Shown here piece after piece: positions 19,642 through 28,848 of a stretch of 64,000 nt of DNA. Position 1 is the stretch's first letter. Each line of letters starts with the position of its first letter. Source of the DNA: Puniceicoccus vermicola (GTDB lineage: Bacteria; Verrucomicrobiota; Verrucomicrobiia; Opitutales; Puniceicoccaceae); assembly GCF_014230055.1 (NCBI RefSeq), contig NZ_JACHVA010000139.1, positions 1 through 64,000 on the forward strand, given 5' to 3'. The notes under the pieces were generated by a model, which did no database searches, was not told the DNA's origin, and worked only from the letters and a program-made list of their open reading frames with translations. A program made the position numbers and the translations under genes.

Positions 19642-20846
19642 GAATGTTTCCGAAGGGAATCGTAGAGCTTTGCGGTTTCCTCGGCAATGGATTTCCAACT
19701 GAAAGTGGACTCGGCTCGTTTCCGTCCTGCCGTCCCGTAGGATTTCCGTAGACTCGGGCTCGCCATGATCCGGTTGATCGGTCGCGCGAGGTCGCGCGAG
19801 AAAGTGTCAGGGTCACGGGGGGCGAAGGGAGCTTCCTCTTCTTGAGCGAGCGGAACAAGGTGTCCGGTTTCGCCATGGACGACCACCTCCGGAATCCCTC
19901 CCACCGAGGCCGCGACAACCGGGGTTTCGCAGGCCATCGCTTCGAGGTTAATGATGCCGAAGGGTTCGTAAATCGAAGGGCAGCAGAAGAGGGCGGCGTG
20001 AGAGTAGACTTGGATCATCTGGTCCCGGGGGAGCATCTTCTCGATCCAGACCAAGTGCTCGCGTTCAGTGGCGGCACGGCCGAAGGCTTCCTTCATCTCG
20101 GCAGCGATTTCCGGTGTGTCCGGCGCACCCGCACAGAGGACCACCTGAATCTCGGGATCCAAATATTTCAGGGCGTTGACGAGGTGGATGATCCCCTTTT
20201 GCCGGGTGATTCGGCCGACAAAGAGCACGTAGGGGCGGTTCGGGTCGATGCCGTTGGCGGTGAGGGCGTCGCTCTCCGAGACTTTATGATATTCCTCCGT
20301 GTCGATGCCGTTGTAGATGACCTTGATTTTGCCGGTGTCGACCCGGAAGTTGCGGAGAACATCGTCGCGGGTGCCTTTGGAGACGGCGATGATCGAATCG
20401 GCCATCTCGATCGCGGTGCGTTCCACCCAGAGGGAGAAATCATAACCGCCTCCGAGCTGCTCTCGTTTCCAAGGGCGGAGAGGCTCCAGGGAGTGGATCG
20501 TAACTACGAGCGGGATACCGTAGTTCAGTTTCGCGAAAATCCCGCCGAGGTGAGTATACCACGTGTGGCAGTGGACAACGTCAGCATCAATGCCTGCCTG
20601 GTTGAAACCGAGGCAGCGCTGCGATGAATCGAGAATCGATTTGAGGTTTGGAGGGAACTTCATGTCCCCGCTGATCCCCGGAAAGCCCTGCACCTGAAGA
20701 TTGCCCGAATCGATGTTTTGATCACCAAAGCAGCGCACGTCGACCTCGATGTGCGAGGCGAGGTGACGACTCAGGTAATCGACGTGAACGCCAGCTCCTC
20801 CATAAACGTTCGGGGGATATTCGTTTGTGAGGAGGAGGGTTTTCAT
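19638..20846 (-). CDS. glgM: GT4 glycogen synthase of GlgM type (maltose-1-phosphate synthase)
   Basis: A 402 aa retaining glycosyltransferase with two Rossmann domains. The N-terminus reads [21 protein letters not shown]. The C-terminal donor site is [20 protein letters not shown], with the catalytic Glu pair. The family is the actinobacterial GlgA/GlgM type (GT4), not the GT5 GlgA of enterics. In mycobacteria this enzyme makes maltose 1-phosphate from ADP-glucose and glucose 1-phosphate. Its four-base overlap with glgE strongly suggests the same here. No treS or mak gene is nearby, so maltose 1-phosphate would come from GlgM rather than trehalose (inference). Confidence 0.88.
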   Translation of the reverse strand: MKTLLLTNEYPPNVYGGAGVHVDYLSRHLASHIEVDVRCFGDQNIDSGNLQVQGFPGISGDMKFPPNLKSILDSSQRCLGFNQAGIDADVVHCHTWYTHLGGIFAKLNYGIPLVVTIHSLEPLRPWKREQLGGGYDFSLWVERTAIEMADSIIAVSKGTRDDVLRNFRVDTGKIKVIYNGIDTEEYHKVSESDALTANGIDPNRPYVLFVGRITRQKGIIHLVNALKYLDPEIQVVLCAGAPDTPEIAAEMKEAFGRAATEREHLVWIEKMLPRDQMIQVYSHAALFCCPSIYEPFGIINLEAMACETPVVAASVGGIPEVVVHGETGHLVPLAQEEEAPFAPRDPDTFSRDLARPINRIMASPSLRKSYGTAGRKRAESTFSWKSIAEETAKLYDSLRKHS

Positions 20847-20864
20847 TGTCGGGGCTAGCGTATT

Positions 20865-21830
20865 CTATTGCTCGGAATAAACGCCCAGCTTGCGGAATCG
20901 GTCGTAACGATGCTGGAGCAGATTTTCGGTTTTCATCTTTCCGAACTTGTTCAAATGGCGCCCGATGGCCGTGCGCAGGCTCTCGGAGGTCTCCTTCGGG
21001 TCGGATTGAGCTCCGCCGAAGGGTTCCGGGATGACTTCATCGACGACTCCGTGTTCGAGGAGCGATTTTCCACTGAGACCGAGGGCCTCGGCGGCTTCCG
21101 GGGCAAATTTGCGATCCTTCCAGAGGATGGCGGCGCAGCCCTCTGGAGAGATGACGGAATAGTAGGCGTTCTCAAGGATGAGGACGGAGTCCGCCAAGGC
21201 GACACCCAAGGCGCCACCGGAACCTCCTTCACCGATGACGATCGCGATGATCGGCACCTTGAAGAGGCTCATTTCCCGGATGTTTACTGCGATCGCTTCT
21301 GCGACGTGGCGCTCCTCGGCACCGATCCCGGGGAAAGCCCCCGGAGTGTCGATGAGGGAGATGATCGGCATGTCGAACTTTTCCGCCATCCGCATGAGAC
21401 GCAAGGCCTTGCGGTAACCTTCCGGATGCGGACACCCGAAATTGCGGCGTAGGTTGCCTTTTGTGTCGCGCCCCTTCTGCTGGCCGATGACCATGACGGG
21501 ACGACCGTTGAAGAAGGCTGGACCACCGACAAAGGCCGGATCGTCTTTGAAAAGGCGATCGCCGTGGATTTCCTCGAATCCGGTGAAGATGTTGGCGATG
21601 TGGTCGAGGGAGGTCGGACGCTTGGGGTGGCGGGCCAGTTGCACCCGCTGCCAAACGGTCAGACCAGAGTAGACCTCACGTTTGGTCTTCTCGATCTTTC
21701 CTTCGATCGCCTGAATTTCTTCAGACACATCCATGTTGCTCTGCTCGGAGGTTTCCTGCAGGCGCCGTAGCTGGCCTTCGAGTTCGCGGAGGGGTTTCTC
21801 GAATTCCAGAGTAAACTCGGACTTTTCCAT
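20865..21830 (-). CDS. accA: Acetyl-CoA carboxylase carboxyltransferase subunit alpha
   Basis: Transfers the carboxyl group from biotin carrier protein to acetyl-CoA in fatty acid synthesis, as a complex with AccD. Its 321 aa length is standard. The sequence is highly typical: LEFEKPLRELEGQLRRL at the start, GDRLFKDDPAFVGGPAFFNG, RNFGCPHPEGYRKALRLM, LIDTPGAFPGIGAEERHVAEAIA, GEGGSGGALGVALAD and the ISPEGCAAILWKD segment. The crotonase-fold oxyanion glycines are intact. The gene is 19 bp upstream of glgM on the same strand and may be cotranscribed, though the functions are unrelated. Confidence 0.97.
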   Translation of the reverse strand: MEKSEFTLEFEKPLRELEGQLRRLQETSEQSNMDVSEEIQAIEGKIEKTKREVYSGLTVWQRVQLARHPKRPTSLDHIANIFTGFEEIHGDRLFKDDPAFVGGPAFFNGRPVMVIGQQKGRDTKGNLRRNFGCPHPEGYRKALRLMRMAEKFDMPIISLIDTPGAFPGIGAEERHVAEAIAVNIREMSLFKVPIIAIVIGEGGSGGALGVALADSVLILENAYYSVISPEGCAAILWKDRKFAPEAAEALGLSGKSLLEHGVVDEVIPEPFGGAQSDPKETSESLRTAIGRHLNKFGKMKTENLLQHRYDRFRKLGVYSEQ

Positions 21831-21899
21831 AAAAAGAGCTAAAGGGTCGGTTTTCGTGGTGTCAATGGGGATGGCGTCGCTTCCTCGCCCCCATTTCGG

Positions 21900-23123
21900 T
21901 CAAATGTCAAAGGTGTGAATCGCAAATCCGGAACGGAGTTTCGGCTCAAACCATGTGCTCTTTGGCGGCATGACCGCATCGGCGTCCGCAATATCCATTA
22001 GTTGTTCGACAAGAACTGGATAGAGGCTGAAGGCAATGCCAGCCTTGCCGTCGTCGACCCGTTGCTCGAGGAAACCAGTGCCCCGGATTCCGCCAACGAA
22101 CTCGATACGCTCGTCGGTGCGGGGATCGCCGATTCCGAAAATGGGATCGAGGATGCGGTCTTGAAGCAGGCTAACGTCGAGAGAAGAGACGGGGTCCGCG
22201 CCCTCCTCGGGCTCAAGACGGATGCCGTACCATTTTCCGCCAAGATAAAAACGAATCTCACGCGGTTCGGTGGGCTCGGCGTCGGCGTCGGCACGGACCT
22301 CGGCCACGGCTCCAATCTTGTCGAGGATTTCCTCGTCGGAGAGGCCATTCTTGTCGAGGACTAGGCGATTGTAGGCGAGGATCTTCAGCTCTTGAGCTGG
22401 AAACAATACGGAGAGAAACCAGTTGTAGTCTTCTTCGCCAGTATGGTTCGGATTCGCCTCGCGGGATTCGCGGCCGACTCGTGCGGCACTAGCGGCGCGG
22501 TGGTGCCCGTCGGCAATGTAGAAAGCGCCCACATTCTTGAAGGCTTCGACAAATTCGCTACCGCCCGGAACCCGCCAGACCGTGTGCTGAATGCCATCCG
22601 GTGCCGTTAGGTCGTAGAGGGGAGTTTCGCGGCAATGTGCATCGACGAGGGAGTGAATCCGAGCGTCGTCGCGGAAGGTAAGGAAAACCGGCCCGGCATT
22701 GGCACCCATTTCCTTGGTGAGACGAGTGCGGTCATTTTCCTTGGCGACCCGAGTCCTCTCGTGACGCTTGATCTTTCCCGCATCGTAATCGTCGACATGG
22801 CTCACCGCCACGACTCCAGTCTGACTGTGCTCGCCCATCTTCTGACGATAGAGAAAGAGGCAAGGCTCACTCTCGCGAACCAACGCTCCGCTCTCCTGGA
22901 GTTTCTTAAAGTTCTCAACCGCTTTTGCGTAGACCTCATCCGCGTAGGGGTTCTGCCCCTCCGGAAAATCAATCTCGGCGCGGACCACATGCAGCATGCT
23001 CTCCGGCTTCCCCTCGGCGAGTTCGCGAGCCTCCTCAGTGGAGACCACATCGTATGGAAGGGAAACGACGTTGGCTACGGCTTCAGTGGAGGGACGGAGC
23101 CCCTGAAAGGATCGGATACGCAT
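21900..23123 (-). CDS. DUF1015 family protein
   Basis: A 407 aa cytoplasmic protein of the DUF1015/COG4198 family. Recognisable parts are the N-terminus MRIRSFQGLRPSTE, VVSLPYDVVSTEEARELAEG, FLYRQKMGEHSQTGVV, KRHERTRVAKENDRTRL, and the FYIADGHHRAASAARVG segment with its His pair. That last motif resembles ParB/SrfK-like nucleotide sites and suggests a catalytic role. Members often lie near serine biosynthesis genes, but none is visible here. The reaction is not known to me. The gene stands alone between accA and the gap before YdcF. Confidence 0.85.
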   Translation of the reverse strand: MRIRSFQGLRPSTEAVANVVSLPYDVVSTEEARELAEGKPESMLHVVRAEIDFPEGQNPYADEVYAKAVENFKKLQESGALVRESEPCLFLYRQKMGEHSQTGVVAVSHVDDYDAGKIKRHERTRVAKENDRTRLTKEMGANAGPVFLTFRDDARIHSLVDAHCRETPLYDLTAPDGIQHTVWRVPGGSEFVEAFKNVGAFYIADGHHRAASAARVGRESREANPNHTGEEDYNWFLSVLFPAQELKILAYNRLVLDKNGLSDEEILDKIGAVAEVRADADAEPTEPREIRFYLGGKWYGIRLEPEEGADPVSSLDVSLLQDRILDPIFGIGDPRTDERIEFVGGIRGTGFLEQRVDDGKAGIAFSLYPVLVEQLMDIADADAVMPPKSTWFEPKLRSGFAIHTFDI

Positions 23124-23432
23124 AGGGGGTCGCTTCTAGCCAATGATACACCTTTCAGACGAGGCTTAATTTTCCTTTTTCGAAGATGGGATCCAGAACT
23201 CCATGAAAGAAAGGGACTTCCGTAATATAATTAACCAGGTTAAAAAAACCTTTACATTGTCAATGATCCCGGTCTTCTTGAGCTGAAGTGGAGGGGTGGG
23301 TGAAGGTCTGCGGTTCGGTGAACTGGGGAGAAAGCAGGTTGCGATGGACTGGCCGATGATCCGCGATGGCTGAAGGCGACTCGATTCCTACTGGGCGGCG
23401 GCATGCTTTCCCAAGCACCCTCACGGAGCCCT
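23124..23432. other. 308 bp gap with a perfect 13 bp palindrome, no gene seen
   Basis: No convincing reading frame, and stops or poor codon use are seen in all frames. The palindrome TTAACCAGGTTAA lies at 23231-23243 and is followed by an A tract. A closely similar block, CAACCAGGTTA with an A tract, lies at 554-570 just upstream of the RAYT start. Shared context suggests a small repeat family rather than a terminator. Confidence 0.4.
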
Positions 23433-24188
23433 TTAATGACTGGTGAGGCGAGCCCAGGCTCTGCCGTAGATTTCGTGGAAGAGGCGTTGCCAGTTGAGCC
23501 AGGCGTTGGCGCTGGGGAGGAAGTCGAGTAGGTCGGTGGAGGACTCGTCGGCGAGGAAATCGGTGGGGGCGGGGATGGGGTTGAATCCCGTTTTGGTAAA
23601 GAGGACGGCGGCCCGGGGGACGTGGAGGGCTGAGGAGACTAGGAGGATTTTTCCGGGTTCGATTTCTTGGGCGGTGCGCTGGGCCTCTTCCCAAGTGGAG
23701 GTCGGGGAGTCGAAGGCGAGGATGCGGTCGGGGCGGATTCCGAGTTCTCGGGCTAGGGCCGCCATGGCGGCGGAGGAGGCGGGGCGTTGGCCGATGGTTC
23801 CTCCGGTGAAAATCAGGGGGATGTCGGGGTAGTGTTTGGCGAGGCGGATTCCTTCCATGGCCCGTGAGAGGCTCGATGAACTGAGCTGGCTGGAGGGCGG
23901 GGACGGGGAGTCCCAGGCGTTGACGCCACTACCGAGAACGACGATGGCGGTTACATCCTCCGGGGGATTATTGTCCGGCTCACTCTCTATCCACCGAATG
24001 AAGGGTTGCTGGAACGCGGGAATGGAGAGAAATAGAAGACCGAGGAGGCCGATGCCCAAGAGGACTGTGCCGGTTTTGAGAAAACGGCCGCTGACCACGA
24101 GTAGAAATCCCGCGCAGGCGATGAGGAGGCAAAAGGTCGGGGGATATAGAAGAGCCGATATCAGTTTGCGGAGAAGGAAGGTGGTCAT
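23433..24188 (-). CDS. YdcF/ElyC family (DUF218) membrane protein
   Basis: A 251 aa protein with two hydrophobic N-terminal segments (about 10-30 and 35-58) followed by a DUF218 domain. The domain shows VTAIVVLGSGVNAWD, LIFTGGTIGQ, FDSPTSTWEEAQRTAQ and ILLVSSALHVPRAAVLF. The conserved Gly/Ser-rich loop and the Ser-Thr-x-Glu and HxxR elements are those of the SanA/ElyC/YdcF group, which acts in envelope maintenance through undecaprenyl-linked or related intermediates. The exact substrate is unknown. It lies 21 bp after glcD on the same strand, though cotranscription does not imply a shared role. Confidence 0.87.
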   Translation of the reverse strand: MTTFLLRKLISALLYPPTFCLLIACAGFLLVVSGRFLKTGTVLLGIGLLGLLFLSIPAFQQPFIRWIESEPDNNPPEDVTAIVVLGSGVNAWDSPSPPSSQLSSSSLSRAMEGIRLAKHYPDIPLIFTGGTIGQRPASSAAMAALARELGIRPDRILAFDSPTSTWEEAQRTAQEIEPGKILLVSSALHVPRAAVLFTKTGFNPIPAPTDFLADESSTDLLDFLPSANAWLNWQRLFHEIYGRAWARLTSH

Positions 24189-24209
24189 CGGGAGAGTTGA
24201 TTGCCGCGT

Positions 24210-25640
24210 TTACCGATGGTCCCAGGGGAATCGATAAATCTCCTTCTTCTTGTTCCAGACCTCGTAGGGTTCGAACAGCTTTCCGGGATTGAGGATGCCG
24301 TTGGGGTCAAAGGCGTCCTTAATCTTGCGCATGATCGCGATCTCGGCCTCACCGAGCTGGAGGCTGAGGAAAGGGCTTTTGGCCAGGCCGACCCCGTGCT
24401 CGCCGCTGATGGCTCCATCCAGATCGACGACGCTTTGCATGACTTCGCCGAGGGCTTCGCGGGCGCGCTTCGACTCCGCAGGGTCATCGCGGTGGTGCAT
24501 GATGTTGACGTGGAGGTTTCCGTCGCCGGCGTGGCCGAAGACGGCGATCGCAACCTGATGCTGGGACCGAATCCGTTCAACCTCGTCGATGAGTTCAGCT
24601 TGTCGGTGGATCGGAACGACGACATCCTCGTTTAACTTGCTGTCCCCCAGTTCGAACATGGCGCTGGAGCAGGCGCGGCGAATGTTCCAGAGTTCCTCCG
24701 CCTCTTCCGGGCTGGGAGCGGGGCGGAAGGCTTCTGCTTCCTGTTTGGCCCATTCGAGGAGTTCTTGTTGGGCGGTGGTGACCTCAGCTTCCGATCCATC
24801 GAGTTGGATGAGGAGGAGGCTGCGGCCGGGCATTCCGTCAAAAATGGGTTGGTTAAAGGCGGCCTCGGCACCACGGACACTGGGGCGGTCCAGGAATTCG
24901 AGGACAGCGGGGCCGATCCGTCTTCCGATGATGGATTCGACGGCCTTTAGCGCTTCTCGTTCGCTCGGAAAGGCGGCGAGGAGGCTCCAAGTTGTTTGGG
25001 GCACTGGGATCAGCTTGAGGGTTGCCGCCGTGACAATTCCCAGAGTGCCTTCGCTGCCAATCCACAGGTCCCGGACATTGTAGCCTGTGGCAAATTTTTT
25101 GGTGTCGCAGCTCCAAGAGACCGATTCTCCGGTCGGGAGGTATCCTTTCAGGGCGACGACATAGTCACGGGTGACGCCGTATTTCAGGCAGCGCATTCCA
25201 CCGGCGTTGCAGGCGATGTTGCCGCCGATGGTGCAGTAGCGGACGGAGGACGGGTCGGGCGGGTAGAAGAGGCCTTCCTGCTTGGCGGCCTGCTGAAGAT
25301 CGTTCACGACGACGCCGGGTCCGACGTGGGCAAACTGGTTCAGCGGATCGATTTCCAGGTCGTTGAGGCCGTCGAGCCGCAGCACCCACCCCCCTTTCGC
25401 GGGACTGGCGGAGCCGGTTAGAGATGTGCCGGCACCGCGCGTCGTAACCGGCACCCTATATTGATTCGCGAGGCGGAGAACCTCACCGATCTGCTCGGGT
25501 TGGTCGACTTGGATGTCTGCCTCATGGGCAAACGCCAAGCGCATGCCATCGAAGGAATTTCGGTAAAGGCTCTCTTCGTCGGTGCGAACGCGTTCTCCTA
25601 GAGTCTCTTTGAGAGACTGCAGCGCTACTGAATCAGGCAT
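24210..25640 (-). CDS. glcD: FAD-linked oxidase, glycolate/D-lactate dehydrogenase type
   Basis: A 476 aa flavoprotein of the VAO family that oxidises a 2-hydroxy acid such as glycolate or D-lactate. The FAD-binding domain shows PVTTRGAGTSLTGSASP, GPGVVVNDLQ, DPSSVRYCTIGGNIACNAGG and DLWIGSEGTLGIVT. The C-terminal FAD-oxidase domain has FGHAGDGNLHVNI and SGEHGVGLAK, with the catalytic His residues. GlcE and GlcF are absent nearby, so the electron acceptor is unclear. It could also be a D-2-hydroxyglutarate or lactate enzyme, and the symbol is tentative. Confidence 0.87.
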   Translation of the reverse strand: MPDSVALQSLKETLGERVRTDEESLYRNSFDGMRLAFAHEADIQVDQPEQIGEVLRLANQYRVPVTTRGAGTSLTGSASPAKGGWVLRLDGLNDLEIDPLNQFAHVGPGVVVNDLQQAAKQEGLFYPPDPSSVRYCTIGGNIACNAGGMRCLKYGVTRDYVVALKGYLPTGESVSWSCDTKKFATGYNVRDLWIGSEGTLGIVTAATLKLIPVPQTTWSLLAAFPSEREALKAVESIIGRRIGPAVLEFLDRPSVRGAEAAFNQPIFDGMPGRSLLLIQLDGSEAEVTTAQQELLEWAKQEAEAFRPAPSPEEAEELWNIRRACSSAMFELGDSKLNEDVVVPIHRQAELIDEVERIRSQHQVAIAVFGHAGDGNLHVNIMHHRDDPAESKRAREALGEVMQSVVDLDGAISGEHGVGLAKSPFLSLQLGEAEIAIMRKIKDAFDPNGILNPGKLFEPYEVWNKKKEIYRFPWDHR

Positions 25641-25740
25641 GGTGCAAGAAAGTCAGGTTCTGGTGAGATGACCACTCCCAATTCGGATTTTCCAACACGG
25701 CCTCTCTTCGATAGAAAGGCGCGCGGGTCAGCTGATCCGA

Positions 25741-26739
25741 TCAGAAAGGAACGGCCAGAGCCACGAGGAGCGACTGCTCCCGCTTGATCCCGCCAGCACC
25801 CACTGTCGAATCGTAGGAGTTGCGGTAAATGATCTTAGGCTCGGCAAATGAGGTCAGGCGGACGGAGGCGGAAACTTCGAAGAGGAGGCTGTATGAGCCG
25901 GTGTCCGAGGGATCGACGGAATAGTCGATCTTCTCGTCGAAGCGCATGGATTGGTTGAACTGGTAGAAGGAGCTTTGCAGGAAAGTTACGAGAGGATCCC
26001 ACTCACCGGAAGTGTTAGGAGTCTTCTGATATCGAGCGCCCGGCCCGACCGCGAAGTCGAGGGAGAGTTTCTCTTGGTCCAGCGCGCGCCATCCGAGGAG
26101 GGCGTTGATGTCGTTCTGCGGTTCGAGTTTCTTAACACGGTCGACGAGATACTTCTCGGAAGCGCGGAAGAAGAATGGGTCCTGGATGTCGTATTCGTAA
26201 GCAGCATTGAGGCCGTGCTTGTCGGTTGGCTTGGTGACATTTCCATCGGCATCCTTTTTGCGAGTGTAGGCGTAGAAAACGTCGCCCGTGACGGAGTGCT
26301 TGCCGTTCACGTATTTACCCTTCAGCCCGAGTTGGATCCCGCTCTGAATGTCAGAGGATTCGGAATAGTTGTAGCCGAGGACGAATTCTCCGGTGAATCC
26401 TTTCGGGAAAATGGCGCTGGTAAAGGCTTCCCAGTAGCGTTCGGAAACGCTCATTCCCGGTTCGATGTCGGCACCTGGAACTTCCTCGGCCTCTTCCGTC
26501 TTCTCGACGGTCTCCTTGGTTTCCTCTTCGGCATCCTTCTGAACTTTCTGCACCTGTTCCTTGGGAAGGGTGACCTTACCGAGGATCGGAGAATCAAGAA
26601 CTACCTCGGTAGCGCTCTCTTCGAGAACTTTGCCGGAGATGGAATCTCCATTTTTCAGAGTGACGACGTCTCCTTGCAGTTGAGTGATTGCCAACAGCGA
26701 GAAACAAGACGTAAGGAGAGCGAGAACCGATACTTTCAT
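25741..26739 (-). CDS. DUF481 outer membrane protein (YdiY-like)
   Basis: A 332 aa exported protein. I start it at the ATG at 26739, which gives a clean signal peptide (MKVSVLALLTSCFSLLAITQ). The upstream extension to 26778 is not signal-like. Residues about 25-60 form a short beta motif (VVTLKNGDSISGKVLEES, an LSm-like strand set common in such proteins). A Glu/Lys-rich linker follows, then a beta-barrel-like DUF481 region with alternating strands (GYNYSESSDIQSG, KHSVTGDVFYAY, LNAAYEYD) ending in a terminal Phe, as outer membrane proteins do. The role is unknown. It is a single gene with its own promoter region. Confidence 0.83.
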   Translation of the reverse strand: MKVSVLALLTSCFSLLAITQLQGDVVTLKNGDSISGKVLEESATEVVLDSPILGKVTLPKEQVQKVQKDAEEETKETVEKTEEAEEVPGADIEPGMSVSERYWEAFTSAIFPKGFTGEFVLGYNYSESSDIQSGIQLGLKGKYVNGKHSVTGDVFYAYTRKKDADGNVTKPTDKHGLNAAYEYDIQDPFFFRASEKYLVDRVKKLEPQNDINALLGWRALDQEKLSLDFAVGPGARYQKTPNTSGEWDPLVTFLQSSFYQFNQSMRFDEKIDYSVDPSDTGSYSLLFEVSASVRLTSFAEPKIIYRNSYDSTVGAGGIKREQSLLVALAVPF

Positions 26740-26884
26740 TCTAGAACTATGGTTTTTGTAATCGGAGCGGGTTTGCAACCCTTTAAGTCCCAGTGCGCCT
26801 GAAAATCATCATGGGAGTCCGGTAGAATTTGAAATTTACGAAAACCCACTTGGTTTTGGGAGAAACCGCAGCTAGCTTCCGCCC

Positions 26885-28114
26885 ATGCCTTGGTATTTCT
26901 ATGCAGCGCTGAAGCAGATTTTTCCTTCGGGAAGGGTCTTGTCGTTCTTCGCGCTCATTTCTGTGACCGGTGTGGCTTTGGGGGTCATGGTCCTTCTCGT
27001 GGTGCAAAGCGTCATGAACGGATTTGTTCATGATATCCGGACCAGCCTCGCCAAGACCAATGGGGACGTTCAGATCGTGAGCAGTCATCCAATTATGGAT
27101 TGGGAAAGCTGGGTAGAGGATCTGGAGGAACGTCCTGAGGTCGCGGCGGCGGCCCCACTGGCTTACGGGGTGGTGATGCTTCAGTCGGTAAATCGGCCTC
27201 TTTTCCCTTATGTTTGGGGCCTCGACTTGGAGAAGGGACCGGATGTGTTGCCCTTCGAGGAGTTCCTGTATTCGGGAACCTTGGATGATTTGGATGACCG
27301 GTCGATATTTGTCAGCTCGGGAGTTTCGCGTGAGCTAGGGCTCGGGGTGGGGTCTGAGGTATCGGTCTACACGCCTCTGATGCTGGACAGGATGAAGGTG
27401 GATGAGGTCATTCGACCGATCAACTTGCGGGTAGCGGGGATTTTTGAGACTGGCTGGAATGAGGTCGATTCGCGGACGGTCGTCGTGACTTTGCGGACAA
27501 TGCAGGAGCTTTACGGTCTCGAAGACAGTGTTCATGGGATCATCCTGAAGCTTGATCCTTCGGCCGATCCGACGACCTTTGCCGCAACCCTGAATGACCA
27601 GTTGAGCGACAGTTTTCGGGCAAAGACCTGGATGGAGATGAACAGCAACTTCCTTTTCGTTCTTCGGCTGGAGAAGACGATGATGTTTTTCATTATGATT
27701 TTCATCGTTCTCGTCGCCTCCTTCTCGATCGCGATCTCCTTGATGATGGCGGTAATCCGGAAAACCCGGGAGATCGGATTGCTCTCGGCGATGGGGGCTT
27801 CGCGTTTTGGAATTGGGGCCTGTTTTTGCCTTCAGGGATTTTTGATTGGCACGGTTGGAACGATTATCGGGATCGGACTGGCGCTTTTGGCCCTTCATTT
27901 TCGCAACAACATTTTCCACCTCTTTGCCCAGATCACGGGCCGGGGGCAGGCCTTGGTCGATGCCTATGGGTTCTCCTATCTGCCCTCGCACTACATTCTT
28001 TCGGATTTTATCATCGTGACCGCGTTCTCGATTCTGGTCTCCACCCTTGCCGGACTGATTCCGGCCTGGCGGGCGGCCAAACTTCAACCGGCGGAGGCTT
28101 TGCGCAGTGAGTGA
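26885..28114 (+). CDS. lolC: Lipoprotein-releasing ABC transporter permease (LolC/LolE)
   Basis: A 409 aa inner membrane protein that should extract lipoproteins for delivery to the outer membrane. The topology is that of LolC/E: one N-terminal membrane helix (LSFFALISVTGVALGVMVLLV), a large periplasmic domain of about 220 residues, then three helices with the FtsX domain (TREIGLLSAMGASRFGIG is the coupling-helix region). Only one permease gene is present, so it may act as a LolF-like homodimer. It overlaps lolD by eight bases. The reading starts MPWYFYAALKQIF, normal for the family. Confidence 0.92.
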   Translation: MPWYFYAALKQIFPSGRVLSFFALISVTGVALGVMVLLVVQSVMNGFVHDIRTSLAKTNGDVQIVSSHPIMDWESWVEDLEERPEVAAAAPLAYGVVMLQSVNRPLFPYVWGLDLEKGPDVLPFEEFLYSGTLDDLDDRSIFVSSGVSRELGLGVGSEVSVYTPLMLDRMKVDEVIRPINLRVAGIFETGWNEVDSRTVVVTLRTMQELYGLEDSVHGIILKLDPSADPTTFAATLNDQLSDSFRAKTWMEMNSNFLFVLRLEKTMMFFIMIFIVLVASFSIAISLMMAVIRKTREIGLLSAMGASRFGIGACFCLQGFLIGTVGTIIGIGLALLALHFRNNIFHLFAQITGRGQALVDAYGFSYLPSHYILSDFIIVTAFSILVSTLAGLIPAWRAAKLQPAEALRSE

Positions 28115-28799
28115 GGAAGCCATGGATTCGGTGCTCAGTGCCCGCGCGGTTCGCAAGTCTTTCCTGATTCCAGGGGGGCAACTGGAAGTGTTGCGGGGTC
28201 TGGATTTCTCCATCCGCAAAGGAGCTTCGGCCAGTATTCGCGGCGAATCGGGGTCGGGTAAATCGACCTTGTTGCATTTGTTCGCGGGATTGGAGGGGAT
28301 TGACTCCGGAGAAATTTCTTGGGGAAACGACGCGATTAGCGGGTGGAATGCCCGGCGATTGGCCGCCGAGAGAGCGGTCCGGCTCGGGCTGGTGTTCCAA
28401 TCCTACCATCTGGTCGGAGAGATGACCGCTTTGGAGAATGTTCTTTTTGCGGCTCGGATCGCGGGAAGGGTAGACGCGCAGGTGAAAGACCGTGCCCGCT
28501 TTTTACTCGACCGAGTCGGGCTCGGGAATCGGGAGCGTCAGTTGCCCGGGAAGATGTCGGGAGGAGAGCGCCAGCGTGTGGCAGTCGCGCGGGCCATTCT
28601 CAATAATCCTCCCATTCTCCTCGCCGATGAACCCACCGGGAATCTGGATGAGAAAACCGGAGAGGCGACGATGCAGATGTTGTTACAATTGGTTGAAGAG
28701 CAAGGGGTTTCGCTTGTTCTGGTGACGCATAGCCCCCATTTCGCCAAAGCCTGTGACGAGCACTGGCTCTTACACGACGGCGTATTGACGAAAAGTTGA
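28107..28799 (+). CDS. lolD: Lipoprotein-releasing ABC transporter ATPase
   Basis: A 230 aa ABC ATPase that powers the permease encoded just upstream. Walker A is GESGSGKST, the Q-loop is LVFQSYHLVGEMTALENV, the signature is KMSGGERQRVAVARA, and Walker B is PILLADEPTGNLD, followed by the H-loop LVTHSP. All catalytic residues are intact. The start is GTG at 28107 within the lolC end, and an ATG at 28122 is an alternative. The FtsE/LolD/MacB class is clear, and the neighbour's LolC topology selects LolD. Confidence 0.93.
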   Translation: MSEEAMDSVLSARAVRKSFLIPGGQLEVLRGLDFSIRKGASASIRGESGSGKSTLLHLFAGLEGIDSGEISWGNDAISGWNARRLAAERAVRLGLVFQSYHLVGEMTALENVLFAARIAGRVDAQVKDRARFLLDRVGLGNRERQLPGKMSGGERQRVAVARAILNNPPILLADEPTGNLDEKTGEATMQMLLQLVEEQGVSLVLVTHSPHFAKACDEHWLLHDGVLTKS

Positions 28800-28848
28800 G
28801 TTTCGTTCGCAATTCGCAGTTCAGGTCTATTCCGGAGCTAGATTTTTC

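Noticed and set aside
23260-23694. Minus-strand 144-codon frame across the YdcF gene end
   Set aside because: It overlaps YdcF in another frame and is rich in Arg/Pro without domains. Only the intergenic part remains, and this holds no gene.
26783-27088. Small minus-strand frame overlapping the start of lolC
   Set aside because: It lies over the conserved lolC start on the other strand and shows no protein-like features.
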